A DNA stretch of 64,000 nt from Heyndrickxia sporothermodurans (GCA_018333075.1 BORH01000010.1:1-64000), one strand, 5' to 3'. Positions 27,384 through 36,714 are shown, counted from the stretch's first letter. The notes: generated by a model not told the origin, from the letters alone. Program-made: numbers and translations.

Positions 27384-27778
27384 ATGGTTTAAGTAGTTTA
27401 CTAAGCTCTTGGCATGTTATTCTTTTATCAACTATGACATTTTCTCCTCTGTTAAGAGCTTGTTATTTTTTTTCAAATTGACAAACATTTTAACCGTCTC
27501 CAGCTCTAAAAGTTTAATTCATTATGCTTTCCCACGGTGGGAAAAGAACAGTTCTATATCTTCATACTCATTTTCTGTGTAAAGTCTCTCCATATTAATG
27601 ATTATTTCTACTTACTATATCGCCCACACCATCGTTCGTTTTAACTATTTTTTCCATATATTATTGACTCCATAATTAAATACAATTAATATTTAAGTGT
27701 ATTTTTTTGAAAATTCCACAAAAAGGAGGACTGTCTTTTTATTGTTGTATAGTAAAAATTTTAGGAGGTTACAAGTTT
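27384..27778. other. no feature seen
   Basis: About 395 bp of AT-rich sequence between two plus-strand genes. No coding frame with an RBS and no strong hairpin other than a short CCCACGGTGGG palindrome near 27532. Confidence 0.4.
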
Positions 27779-28246
27779 ATGAAAAAACTAATTATCAAAG
27801 TATCTTCTCTACTCCTACTACCATTACTAGTATTCGGAACTATAACAACTCATGCTGAAGATCATTCTTACGATGGGAAGAGCCCTTACTACAATGATTG
27901 TGCTTCTAGTGCAAGTACAAAAGCATCAGCCAATTTAGTTAATGAAAACAATAAAAAGATAGGTGTCGTTGAATTAAAATTCAGTAGTACTTGTAAAACA
28001 GCTTGGGCTAAAATTACAATGGACAGTAAAGTTCCATCTGGTTTTGAAGCTAATGCTGAAGTAACACGTAATACTGATGGTAAACGATTAAGTTGTGCTT
28101 CTTCAGGTGGTAACGGTAAAGTCGTAGCTGGTCAAACTTCATGTTATACTCCAATGGTTTATGATTTAGATCCAAGATCATCTTATGCCTTTGGTAAGTA
28201 TTCTGGCTCTAATTATAATGTCTGGGCTACCACTGCATCATATTAA
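27779..28246 (+). CDS. secreted DUF2690-family protein
   Basis: 155 residues from ATG at 27779 with AGGAGG upstream; an in-frame upstream extension lacks a site. Signal peptide 1-25 (LLLLPLLVFGTITTHA|ED). Mature domain has four cysteines and the pattern VVELKFSSTCKTAWAKI ... SCASSGGNGKVVAGQTSCYT typical of DUF2690 (YjfA-like) exported proteins of bacilli and actinomycetes. Function unknown; probably disulfide-stabilised outside the cell. Confidence 0.82.
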   Translation: MKKLIIKVSSLLLLPLLVFGTITTHAEDHSYDGKSPYYNDCASSASTKASANLVNENNKKIGVVELKFSSTCKTAWAKITMDSKVPSGFEANAEVTRNTDGKRLSCASSGGNGKVVAGQTSCYTPMVYDLDPRSSYAFGKYSGSNYNVWATTASY

Positions 28247-28254
28247 TTATTTTG

Positions 28255-28284
28255 GTAGGCATGCTATATGTGTGCCTGCTTTTT
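28255..28284 (+). terminator. terminator of the DUF2690 gene
   Basis: GTAGGCATG-ctatat-GTGTGCCTGC stem (imperfect) followed by TTTTT, 9 bp after the stop codon. Confidence 0.65.
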
Positions 28285-28733
28285 GTTATTTAAATTATTT
28301 AATAAAAACTCTTTATAAATCTTTTATTCATTGTAGTAGATCATTTTGGGTCACCTTCTTAATGCGTGTAATCTCCGAATTGTACATTAATAACCCCGCG
28401 TCTTCCTTTATAGTCTTTTGTAATAAATAATGGATTTTTCCACTATAATTGTTTTTTTATTGTCTTTATTGGATATTTCTCGGCGTATCCTATTCCTTTA
28501 GACTTGTCTTGAATTTCACACATCATTCTCCATATTACTAATTTCAAATTAGTATTCATTTCCGTTATAAAAGTTAAAATCAATTAGATAATTATATCCA
28601 GTTACTCTTTCATTGATTTAGGTTTGTATCAGACACAAGAAGAAATTTTTTCTCGATATTTAATCGTCAATTGAGCATTTTAATAAGGGGACTTTATTAG
28701 TCTTCTTATTAAAATTTTGGAGATAACAATAAT
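28285..28733. other. no feature seen
   Basis: About 450 bp, AT-rich, with no supported coding frame. An imperfect TAATAAGGGGACTTTATTA hairpin lies at 28681-28699, before the pseudogene below. Confidence 0.4.
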
Positions 28734-28922
28734 ATGAATAATCAAGAGAAATTAGAGATTCAATCTGCAATTAAATAAACAGTTAACGTTGAAATTGCTC
28801 AAGAATTAACTGACTTAAGACAATAATTAAGTCAACTGCAAGGTTCACTTATCCAAGGGCAAGGGCAACAACAATGGACAACAACAAGGTCATCAAAATC
28901 AACTACAATAATTAAATGTTAG
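28734..28922 (+). pseudogene. small glutamine-rich gene with two in-frame stops
   Basis: ATG after TTTGGAG opens MNNQEKLEIQSAIK, then TAA, TVNVEIAQELTDLRQ, TAA, LSQLQGSLIQGQGQQQ, then a frame change. Both stops sit where glutamine (CAA) would fit the pattern, suggesting two C-to-T changes. A perfect terminator follows. Function of the original protein unknown. Confidence 0.5.
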
Positions 28923-28936
28923 ATAAATTAACTTCA

Positions 28937-28972
28937 ATGAGAATTCAGTTCCTTATAACTGAATTCTCAATT
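28937..28972 (+). terminator. terminator of the glutamine-rich pseudogene
   Basis: TGAGAATTCAGT-tccttata-ACTGAATTCTCA, a 12-bp perfect stem followed by ATTTTTT. Confidence 0.8.
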
Positions 28973-29251
28973 TTTTGTACACTTTTTTTCTTTAAAATGG
29001 TCATTCTACGACCACCTTTATGTCGTTTTACTAGTTTACTCTTCCTCCACCGTATCCATATACTTCCCACACCTTTGACCCTTCAATTTAGGAATAATTT
29101 CTAATTAAAGTTTTGATTGGTTACACTCTTTGCATGTATAGTGAATTATTGGATCAACTGCTTATTGCTTGTAATCTTTGTACTGAGACACAATTACTTA
29201 TTTTTCTTCTACTGGTTATCTCTTATAATATATGTAAATGGAGGGATAGCG

Positions 29252-29653
29252 ATGAACCACAAAAATAAAATAGATAAGCTAAAACAATTTGCTAGAAAAC
29301 TAAAACAAGAATTATTTGTTCTATTTCTCTCATATAAAGACCCTAGAACTCCTTGGTATGCTAAAGTTGTGACTATTTGTGTTGTAGCATATGCATTTAG
29401 TCCAATAGATTTAATTCCGGATTTCATTCCGGTTTTAGGATATTTAGATGATTTAATCATTGTCCCTACTGGTATCTCACTAGCCTTAAAATTAATTCCA
29501 TCTCATATCATAGAAGATAATAGAGAAAATGCGGAAGATATGAAAAAGAACGCTAAACCGAAAAATTGGTTTGTTGGCATTCTTTTTATATTAATTTGGA
29601 TATTACTTGCAGTTTGGATTTGTAAACATGTAATATACTTGTTTCTTTATTAG
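29252..29653 (+). CDS. YkvA/DUF1232-family membrane protein
   Basis: 133 residues from ATG at 29252, selected for GGAGGG 6 nt upstream over a longer frame. Contains the DUF1232 signature PWYAKVVTICVVAYAFSPID then LIPDFIPVLGYLDDLIIVP, and a C-terminal membrane helix (FVGILFILIWILLAVWIC). Such proteins are widespread and of unknown function. Intact within the decayed prophage zone, so probably cargo rather than phage. Confidence 0.85.
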   Translation: MNHKNKIDKLKQFARKLKQELFVLFLSYKDPRTPWYAKVVTICVVAYAFSPIDLIPDFIPVLGYLDDLIIVPTGISLALKLIPSHIIEDNRENAEDMKKNAKPKNWFVGILFILIWILLAVWICKHVIYLFLY

Positions 29654-30271
29654 ATAAACAGCCTTCTTCCTAAATATATAGACAGTGTCTTTGATAAATA
29701 TTATTCAGTCTCATTTCCTCAATCCTTTTGAAAGTTATTACGAAATAATTTAACAAAATTAACTAATAAATAGATAAATAAAGCGAGATTACAAATATTG
29801 CTTCATTACTGTGAGATATGTCACTTAGTTATATTACTTAGCTTTTTCCACTAAGCCAATTTAACGTGATAATTTGCCAATCGACTCTAATAAATTATTC
29901 AAGTATAATTAAGTTACGGTAAAGTTTTGGTTGGTAAGTCATTTTTGGTTATTCCAAAATAATGATTTACCCTCCAACCTTTTTACTTTCAGGCTTTTCT
30001 TACCTCATCCACTCTTTTTCCAATCGTATTTATCACCAGAAGGAACAAGCGTGTTAAATTTCTTGATGAATGTATCATTTTCTTAATCCTTTGTTTATTC
30101 ATTCCTTCCTCATAGATCATCACTACCTGCAGCAATTCATTGTCCGTTCCTTTGTATTTATGCTATACTACTCTTCATGTCACACCAATATTACGATTTA
30201 ATGTATTAGTTTTAAGCACTTTTTCACCTTCTGCCTTTTTAACATGTCCACTTGTCTCATTTACTATTTTT
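29654..30271. other. gene-poor stretch with a decayed coding remnant
   Basis: A hairpin-like pair TAAGTTACGG.. / TTGGTTGGTAAGTC lies near 29912. On the minus strand 30020-30245 holds protein-like pieces in shifting frames (AEGEKVLKTNTLNRNIGVT; KYKGTDNELLQVVMIYEEGM) that I cannot assign. Probably a mutated prophage gene. Confidence 0.35.
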
Positions 30272-30761
30272 TTATGAAATAAATAAACTACCTGTATTTT
30301 GCTGCACCTTTATCGTTATCATCCTCCTTCTTTTCATCATTTGAGGCTTTAGAATCCTGCTCTTGCTTCCATTCTCACCAATTTTGCATTCTAATACTAC
30401 TAATTCTCCAACAACGAAACGATCAACATTTTCTTTAATAAAAGGATGTTCTGGATGGCTATACATGAAATTGCTGCGTCGTTCTTTTTTTATCAGTCCG
30501 TTTTTCAAATTCCTCGAACCATATTTTCCATTTCATTTCCCCAATAAATCGCTTCGCTATCATTTTCGATAGGTTCAACTTAGCCTGTTTTCTCAAGCCA
30601 TAATTCGAAAGCTGTACGGTATTTGTTAACCCTAGAATAATTCCAGCATCACTTCCACCAATTCCTTTTGAAAGTTCTTTTAGACAATTTTGACGCGACA
30701 TATCCAAAGTATGAATTTCTTGCATTGCTTCAAAATTCCCTTCCATTGATTTAATTTTCAA
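30272..30761 (-). pseudogene. YqaJ-type phage exonuclease, frameshifted and truncated
   Basis: The first frame gives GIGGSDAGIILGLTNTVQL, the start of YqaJ (lambda-exonuclease-like) active-site region. A shifted frame gives RRSNFMYSHPEHPFIKENVD then RFVVGELVVLECK, its catalytic core (Asp and ECK). The rest is missing; another frame then reads EASNDEKKEDDNDKGAAKYR, like the tail of a RecT (YqaK) protein, pointing to a deletion joining the two. In skin, yqaI-yqaJ-yqaK are adjacent. Confidence 0.8.
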
Positions 30762-30830
30762 AGTGCGATAAAATACTCGTAATTACTTTAGTAAAGCTGG
30801 ATGACTTGTGCTGCGAACACAGGTCATTTT

Positions 30831-31043
30831 TCATTCTGCTGTTGTGTATTGAAATCCAAGTCTTTCAATTAAATAATCTTCAAGATGTTCTTATAGAACG
30901 ACTTCCCTATTTATTGGATCCATGACAATAGAAACACCTACTAAAATTTCATTACCAAATTAATCAGTTCCAGAGTGTTCCGGTTGAGCTACCAAGTTGG
31001 GGTAGCCCGTTTTTTCAATTTAAATAATCATCGGTTGTTCCAT
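30831..31043 (-). pseudogene. YqaI-like small phage protein with three nonsense codons
   Basis: ATG at 31043 after GGGAGG. The frame reads MEQPMII*IEKTGYPNLVAQ then PEHSGTD*FGNEILVGVSIV, MDPINREVVL*EHLEDYLIE and RLGFQYTTAE. Length (70 codons), the LEDYL.E.LGF end and its place directly upstream of yqaJ fit YqaI of skin. Three stops make it non-functional. Confidence 0.7.
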
Positions 31044-31273
31044 ATTATTACCTCCCTCTTAATGTATTGATGGTTAATGACTATCATCACGACCAGGAAC
31101 CGACTTATTAGGGGAATGAGGGCTTGTCTAATTTCCGATCATGATGACAGGCATTAAGTGCCCATCTTTGTTATTTTTGATATTGGATGATATAATTTTA
31201 TTAATCGGAATGTTTCAAACTAGCAGTAAGTTAAGTTCCGCTTAGCTTGCTGCTTTTTCATTTTGTTAAAAGA

Positions 31274-31395
31274 TCATCGATTCATGATTAAATCCTGTTG
31301 AACTAGAATCTGTTTGTTTTCTCTCATTTCTTTGCAAAGGCTTTGACTTCCCAAGCTTTCATTAATTTGCTTGCTGAAAACATAAACTTCATCAT
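31274..31395 (-). pseudogene. small phage-type gene remnant (frameshifted)
   Basis: RBS GGGAGGTG precedes ATG; reads MKFMFSASKLMKAWEVKAFA then stops; the next frame continues MRENKQILVQQDLIMNR to a stop. One frameshift would join them into a ~39-residue protein. Between the yqaI-like and HTH remnants, a place where skin has small early genes. Confidence 0.45.
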
Positions 31396-31405
31396 TCACA
31401 CCTCC

Positions 31406-31651
31406 CTATATTTCTATAAAATACCGAACATAGTAAAAATATTTTGAATCGTTTGTGATGTTGTCACTGGATCTAAACCCACAGAAGGCTGCAATCATCA
31501 CCTCCTTCGCATTCGTTACTTCTATCCATTGAACCAAGGTCTGAACATCTAGTGTGATTTTGTTATTCTCAAGTTTACTGATGTTACTCCTTGATATATG
31601 AAGCTTTTCTGCAATTTCCTCTTGGCTCATTTTTCGCTCCTTAAAGAACAG
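31406..31651 (-). pseudogene. phage helix-turn-helix regulator remnant
   Basis: The frame KERKMSQEEIAEKLHISRSN then ISKLENNKITLDVQTLVQW is an XRE-type HTH. After AAFCG the correct tail (LDPVTTSQTIQNIFTMFGIL, stop at 31414) is in another frame, so a frameshift has occurred; the N-terminal start is also missing beyond ~31651. It occupies the early-regulator end of the prophage remnant. Confidence 0.7.
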
Positions 31652-31831
31652 ATTTTAAGATTGCACCGAAACCCAATGATTCACCCCCTCCCCTTTCGTT
31701 CTAATTTGGAACATTTTCATATCTCGAACATGTTCCTTAAAAGAACAGAACATGAACAAATTTATCTAGTAAACTATATTTAAGACTAGGACCCCATGCT
31801 TGTCCTACCAGGAAGAGGCAGCCGAAATCGG

Positions 31832-31972
31832 CTATGAGCTAATTCGCTTAGTAAAAAATTTCTCTTTACTAAAGTAAGGCTCCAGTGCTTTTTTGAATGC
31901 CTCTTCTTTTGGTACATTTCCGTATTTCTCTTTACCGAGATAAAGGGATGACTTTTTTTCTTTTTTCGCCAT
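31832..31972 (-). CDS. short hypothetical protein, probably a truncated phage gene
   Basis: ATG at 31972 after GAGGTG; 46 residues beginning MAKKEKKSSLYLGKEKYGNV and ending FFTKRISS. Basic, cytoplasmic. The opposite strand and other frames here also read plausibly, so the true C-terminus is uncertain. Confidence 0.35.
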   Translation of the reverse strand: MAKKEKKSSLYLGKEKYGNVPKEEAFKKALEPYFSKEKFFTKRISS

Positions 31973-31980
31973 TTCATCAC

Positions 31981-32501
31981 CTCGATAATTTATATGCGTT
32001 GTGGACAGATGGACTAACCTATTTAAGAAACTCGTTTTGGTACCCAATTCTCAACATACAGAATAGCTGATTGAAGTTCTTTACGCTTAACATCTTTGTA
32101 AACTAGCAACAACGAGTCTAACTTTTATTTCACGATAGGAAGCTGTCATGATAGCTGAGATTGCTGATCATTTTGTCGTAACAAACGAGTTTGCCAGATA
32201 TCGTTTAGAACTTGTGTAGCCTGTTAAATTGAAGCTACTCGCAAAACTGAAAACGCAATTATTTAGCGATATTGGCTTCACTGCTTCTAATTAATTTATA
32301 CAAAACAGTATTTCGTACTTGTAAAGCTTTTATCAATTGTGTGGAAAGAGGGGGAAAGGAACGTTCTTCCATAACTGCTTAAATACAAAGATTAACATTC
32401 TTTGAGGGACACATGATTTGTAATAGGGGTACCCGTCAGGAAAATGAGGTTATCTTAACCAGTCATAGTGGATAACTTTACAGTAAGCAAAGAAAGTCTG
32501 A
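31981..32501. other. decayed sequence between prophage remnant and cargo
   Basis: No intact gene. Minus-strand pieces such as DVKRKELQSAILYVENWVPK (ends ~32029) and FVTTK/AIMTASYREIKVRL in different frames suggest another mutated early phage gene. The motif GGGGTACCCGTCAGGAAAAT at 32424 recurs at about 41021. Confidence 0.35.
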
Positions 32502-33063
32502 CTAGATTGTTTTGAAGCAATTGGTAATCATCAAAAATGGAATAAAACAATTGAAAGAACGTTTGAACATCGTAATTTAAGTAGTTGGAATCAAAGAGTA
32601 TATACACTAAAAAAAGGTGACTATAAAGGAAATACTGAACCTACAATTGAACAAGGATATACTGTTCTAAAAATCAGTAAAACTCTCTATGAAAATACTA
32701 ATAATTCACTCAAGAACATTGATTTTTTACAACAAAATTTTAGAGTTTTGGTCTTCACCTGATAGTTTTTTTAATAAAGGGATTGGATATTGTATTGTTT
32801 ACGACCATAAAATTGTAAGTGTTTGTTTTTCAGGTTTTGTTGTTGGAAATGTACACTGTATAGATATTGAAACATTAGAGTCTAATCAAGGTAAAAAATT
32901 AGCTCAAAAGATAGCTCATAGTTTTATAAAAGATTGTTTGGAAAATGACATAATTCCATATTGGAATTGTATGGAAGTGAACAAGCCTTCTGTTGCAGTT
33001 GCAGAAAATATAGGGTTCACAATTAAATTTAACTATGTAGGATATTATTTTCCATTTGAATAA
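32502..33063 (+). pseudogene. GNAT-family acetyltransferase, frameshifted
   Basis: The first frame (CFEAIGNHQKWNKTIERTFE ... KISKTLYENTNNSLKNIDFL) passes near 32735-32745 into a second (NKILEFWSSPDSFFNKGIGY then CIVYDHKIVSVCFSGFVVGN, GKKLAQKIAHSFIKDCLEND, NKPSVAVAENIGFTI) that ends at 33063. The second part carries the acetyl-CoA-binding GNAT core (NQGKKLA) and the N.PS.A.AE..GF tail. N-terminus missing and frame broken, so inactive. Confidence 0.75.
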
Positions 33064-33638
33064 TTTTGTTGTTCACTTATCGGGCGTTAAATAAACAAGA
33101 CATAATAAATGAACAAACTTTATTTAAACCAGTAGTACATTAAATACATGTAAATGATGTGAGAACTATTGATATTCCTATAGTTTTCACATCGAAGTAA
33201 AGATAAATACAGATTTACAACGTTAAAATATTTCCATTATTAAAAAGCCCAACTTCTCTGCAAATTAAAATAGAGAAATTGGGATTTCCCGTTACTTCAC
33301 TTAAGCGCACTATAATGGAATAACTATCATTTGTACAGGGATAAACAAGTTGTTTAATTTACAATAAAGTCGTTTAAAACATAATAAAGTTGTTAAAAAA
33401 ATGTGAGTCATTCTATTCAACAAAATGGCCAGATTGTTAAACATCAAAGATCAATAGAATCGTTATATATTTGGGTAAACTAGAAATAAGGTGCCCTTCA
33501 CCTCAGATTGTAAGCTATTCCACACTTGTTTAGAAAGTGTAAGGATGATATTAGTAATTTAATAAACAAAGAATTAATTTAAAAAGTAATAAAAAGAGAC
33601 TTTCGCCAAATAGTGGGAGAAGTCTCTTCATAAATTCC
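33064..33638. other. intergenic stretch made of repeats
   Basis: Contains a degenerate palindromic repeat (TTGTTCACTTATCGGGCGTT at 33067), the ~108-bp repeat 33217-33324, and three tandem units of the type AATAAAGTNGTTTAA (about 33340-33395) followed by TTCTATTCAACAAAATGGCC. The latter block is the inverse of sequence at 17092-17150. No coding frame. Confidence 0.5.
33217..33324. repeat. ~108-bp intergenic repeat (partner at 41045-41159)
   Basis: Both copies share AAAAAGCCCAACTTCTCTGC, AAATTAAAATAGAGAAAT, GTTACTTCA and AAGCGC in order; a hairpin CCCAACTTCTC/GAGAAATTGGG with A run is inside. On the minus strand it looks like a terminator for a gene to the right. Ends in the palindromic repeat arm TATAATGGAATAAC. 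Confidence 0.7.
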
Positions 33639-34577
33639 CTAGATCCATTTCCATAGTACGCTTTCGTCAATTGTAAGGACAACTTTTCCTCGGCCGTGTC
33701 CACTTTCAATCTCTCGATGGGCATCTGCGGCTTGGTGGAGCGGAAATGACTTCCTGATGTGGATGTGCAATTTCCCTTTGGAATAAAGCTCTACCAGCTG
33801 AGCAAGCCGATCTACGGACCTTTGGCTACGTATAGGACGAACACCAAGTTCATCTGCAAGGTCGAAAGCAACAATTGTGCCGATTCGGGCTTTGTTTTCG
33901 ACAAGTTCCAACGATGCGCGCAGAGCATCGTCCCCGGCGGCATCGAAGGCTATGTCCACACCATCTGGTGCTAGAGCACGGACTCTGTCGGGAAGACCGT
34001 CTCCATAAGTGACAGGGATCGCACCGAGCGATCGAAGGTAATTGTGGTTACGTTCACTGGCCGTGCCGATGACAGTTGCTCCCCATGCTTGGACCAATTG
34101 TACAGCGAATGTCCCAACTCCACCAGCTGCAGCATGAATCAATATGGTGTCTCCCTGGTCAACGCCAAGTTCTTGTAGAGCGGTGTGAGCGGTTTGACCA
34201 GAAGCTGTTATTACACCAGCCTCCTCCCAAGGCATATTCTGTGGCTTATGCACAATCTGATCAACACTAACCACCACATATTCCGCATAGCAAGTCAGTA
34301 AAGCCCATCCAAGTACTTCATTGCCGACAGAGAAGTCTGTGACTTCATCCCCGACTTGATCAATGATTCCCGCGAACTCGTTACCGAGAATCTGCGGATA
34401 CCGCACCTCCAAACCAGGTGGTGCCCAGCCACTACTACGCACCGCCAAGTCAAACGGTTGGATTCCAGCAGTCTTAACCCGGACCCGAACTTGCCCTGCA
34501 CCAGCATGAGGATTATCAAATTCCATTACTTGCAAAACATTTGGAGGACCAAAAGTAGAAATTGCAGCTGCTTTCAT
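33639..34577 (-). CDS. NADP-dependent zinc-less alcohol dehydrogenase/quinone oxidoreductase
   Basis: 312 residues of the medium-chain dehydrogenase family: MKAAAISTFGPPNVL, GNEFAGIIDQVGDEV, the Rossmann segment HAAAGGVGTFAVQLVQAWGA and the C-terminal HIRKSFPLHQAADAHREIES with GRGKVVLTID. No zinc-binding cysteines, so of the quinone-oxidoreductase class that reduces quinones or enones with NADPH. Base composition is visibly GC-richer than its neighbours, pointing to recent acquisition. Its ATG overlaps the stop of a 54-codon ORF (34574-34738). Confidence 0.88.
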   Translation of the reverse strand: MKAAAISTFGPPNVLQVMEFDNPHAGAGQVRVRVKTAGIQPFDLAVRSSGWAPPGLEVRYPQILGNEFAGIIDQVGDEVTDFSVGNEVLGWALLTCYAEYVVVSVDQIVHKPQNMPWEEAGVITASGQTAHTALQELGVDQGDTILIHAAAGGVGTFAVQLVQAWGATVIGTASERNHNYLRSLGAIPVTYGDGLPDRVRALAPDGVDIAFDAAGDDALRASLELVENKARIGTIVAFDLADELGVRPIRSQRSVDRLAQLVELYSKGKLHIHIRKSFPLHQAADAHREIESGHGRGKVVLTIDESVLWKWI

Positions 34578-34738
34578 GCTATATCCCTCCTTAATGGGTA
34601 GGAGTACCAGCTTATGGTGTAGCGGAATTGGGTTTGAATTAGATAATCGAACTTTTTACCACCGAGACGGGCGAAAGTTAAAATCTCTTTTTCTTGTTTG
34701 AAAAGATTAATTAATCGAATCGTCTGATCTTTATTCAT
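34574..34738 (-). CDS. short ORF translationally coupled to the oxidoreductase
   Basis: ATG at 34738 follows GGAGGG; 54 residues beginning MNKDQTIRLINLFKQEKEIL and ending YPLRRDIA. Its TGA overlaps the next start (ATGA). No known domain; the tail is encoded over the oxidoreductase RBS, so it may be the broken N-terminus of another gene now acting as a leader. Composition resembles the host more than the following gene does. Confidence 0.5.
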   Translation of the reverse strand: MNKDQTIRLINLFKQEKEILTFARLGGKKFDYLIQTQFRYTISWYSYPLRRDIA

Positions 34739-34829
34739 TGGTAATCATCCCTCCACATTATTTTAAAATGTAATCTCAGGATTACGAATTTACATGTTCC
34801 GCTATAGAACGATCATTGAATGTCTTCAT

Positions 34830-35168
34830 TCAACTAAGAACCTCGATAGTAAATCCACCCGGGGCTTTCACATAGAATGTCCAGCGATGAGCTCTTTTTG
34901 GCGGTTTTACATCAAATCCATCATTCTTCAGGCGCTGATAAATCTCGTTCACCCGCTCCTCGCTTTCCTGTGAAAAACCTATATGAAAGGACTTCGGGTA
35001 ACTGACCTGAGTACCTTTCATCAATGCGAGCAATAATCCATCTTCGTCTAACAGTACAGCGAATGAATCACCATGTGTGCTTTTGGTTTGCAGTTCGAAA
35101 TATTTCTCCAAGAACTCTCGAGCAGCGTTAACGTCAGTGACCGTTAAATTGATATGGTTTAATTTCAA
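34830..35168 (-). CDS. VOC-family (glyoxalase/bleomycin-resistance) protein
   Basis: 112 residues from TTG with GAGAGGAAGTG upstream. Vicinal oxygen chelate fold: MKLNHINLTVTDVNAAREFL, SFHIGFSQESEERVNEIYQR and WTFYVKAPGGFTIEVLS, with the metal-ligand His (NHINL) and terminal Glu (IEV). Members bind or modify small molecules, including some antibiotics; the substrate is unknown. Next to the oxidoreductase and a divergent LysR regulator. Confidence 0.85.
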   Translation of the reverse strand: MKLNHINLTVTDVNAAREFLEKYFELQTKSTHGDSFAVLLDEDGLLLALMKGTQVSYPKSFHIGFSQESEERVNEIYQRLKNDGFDVKPPKRAHRWTFYVKAPGGFTIEVLS

Positions 35169-35410
35169 AGGTTACACTTCCTCTCTAAAGTTATAATTTT
35201 TTACTCCCTATATTCACTTTTAAAAATGCTCTCACAAAACTGGAAGTAGTTAATCAATAATGCTCATAATCAAAACAGTATAATCCCATAAAATCTTTGC
35301 AAGCTTTTATTGCTTACATGTTTTATTCTATAATTGATTATTAATAAATAAAAAGACATATTAATATATCTATCTATATACTCAAGTATATGAATGAAGG
35401 AGTGACAAGC

Positions 35411-36295
35411 ATGGAACTGCTACAATTGCATTATTTTCTAAAAGTCGCGAAGTTGGAGCATATGACGAAGGCTGCGCAAGAGCTTCACATTGCGCAGCCT
35501 GCTCTCAGCAAAACCATCGCTAGGTTGGAAGAGGATTTGGGTGTACAGTTATTTGATCGCAAAGGAAGAAATATTAAACTTAACTCATTCGGAAACGCGC
35601 ATCTGAAGAAAGTGGAAATAGTACTCATGTTACTTGAAGAGGGTCGAAGAGAAGTTGAAGATCTTGCGGAAATGGAAAGAGGGCGAGTTTTTTTAGCAAC
35701 AACAACTCATAAATGCTTTTCTGATATAATAGGTTCTTTTATATCCTTGCACCCTGATGTCAAACTTCAAATCACTCAAGCTTCAGAGAAAGAAAAGGTG
35801 CAACAGCTCCGAAATGGAGAAATCGATTTTTGTATTATTTTCCCTCCCATTGAGCAGACGGGGATAGAGGGATTGTCCTTTCACACTGAAAAAATCTTAC
35901 TAGCTGTTCCTCTTACACATCGATTTGCTAATCGGAGCAATATAGACTTGAGTGAAGTAGCTAATGATCCTTTTATTTGTATAAAGCAAGGGAATCCATT
36001 CCGACAAATGACGGATGAATTTTGTCAAAAAGCAGGGTTTACTCCGAATATTATATGTGAAGTTGACGAACATTCTGCAGTAGGTCATTTTATCCGGATG
36101 GGAATTGGTATTGCGTTTATGCCGGAAACCTTAATTGAAAAAATAGAGACGTCATTTCATTTGGTGCAAATTGATAATCCTATTTGTCAGCGTACTTACC
36201 AAATTGCATGGCTTGAAGGGCGCTATATGTCCGTGGCAGAACGTAAGTTTCGGGAGTTTTTTGTCCAGAGCTTTACTGAATTAAGAAAGCAATAA
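35411..36295 (+). CDS. LysR-family transcriptional regulator
   Basis: 294 residues from ATG at 35411 (GGAGTG upstream); an earlier in-frame ATG at 35390 lies before the RBS. N-terminal winged HTH: LHYFLKVAKLEHMTKAAQEL, HIAQPALSKTIARLEEDLGV; C-terminal periplasmic-binding-like effector domain (~90-290, GIGIAFMPETLIEK). Divergent from the VOC gene, so likely controls the VOC/oxidoreductase genes, as LysR regulators usually act on the divergent neighbour. Ligand unknown. Confidence 0.9.
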   Translation: MELLQLHYFLKVAKLEHMTKAAQELHIAQPALSKTIARLEEDLGVQLFDRKGRNIKLNSFGNAHLKKVEIVLMLLEEGRREVEDLAEMERGRVFLATTTHKCFSDIIGSFISLHPDVKLQITQASEKEKVQQLRNGEIDFCIIFPPIEQTGIEGLSFHTEKILLAVPLTHRFANRSNIDLSEVANDPFICIKQGNPFRQMTDEFCQKAGFTPNIICEVDEHSAVGHFIRMGIGIAFMPETLIEKIETSFHLVQIDNPICQRTYQIAWLEGRYMSVAERKFREFFVQSFTELRKQ

Positions 36296-36561
36296 ACCTT
36301 TAGTTTAGATTCGAACTTTATCAGCCTAAAGCTCTAAATATTAGGAACTGGAGGTAAAAGGTTGAATTTGGCTATCTCCTTTCTTCACTTTCAGGCAAAT
36401 GATGGATTCTTACTTTATCACACCTCTTCTTACATAGATTCACTAGTAGCTTCTATCTAGTGGTTGATAAAACTGAAGATTATTAATAAGAAGTGAAATA
36501 ATACTTTTAACAAATTGGGACTTTTTTTTCGATAAAACAAGTAGACATATATCTCAGAAAT

Positions 36562-36603
36562 TTATTGAACAATCTTCCATTAAAGGGCGCTATTGTTGAA
36601 TAA
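36562..36603. repeat. palindromic repeat family, reference copy
   Basis: TTATTGAACAAT at the left and ATTGTTGAATAA at the right (one mismatch) enclose CTTCCATTAAAGGGCGCT. General form over copies: TTATT-n-AnnAAnGGGYGCTWTWGTT-n-AATAA. Copies or arms occur at about 17076, 21122, 23122, 37466, 37770, 38870, 41128, 43383, 44621, 44712, 46273, 47028, 47082 and 48078, all inside the gerE element and often at gene 3' ends. A TTAAACGACTTTATTGT unit follows this copy. Confidence 0.75.
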
Positions 36604-36686
36604 AACTTAGATTTTTAAACGACTTTATTGTTATATTTTTTAGTGTAGTAAAGTATCTTACATCAAAAATTAAACAACATGTTTTT

Positions 36687-36714
36687 AACCCCGTCCTAAA
36701 TTTAGAACGGGGTT
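36687..36714 (+). terminator. terminator-like hairpin downstream of lysR
   Basis: AACCCCGT-tctaaatttag-ACGGGGTT type stem, about 390 bp after the LysR stop. A similar AACCCC/GGGGTT hairpin occurs at 46151-46171. The stretch 36296-36827 otherwise holds only repeats. Confidence 0.5.
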
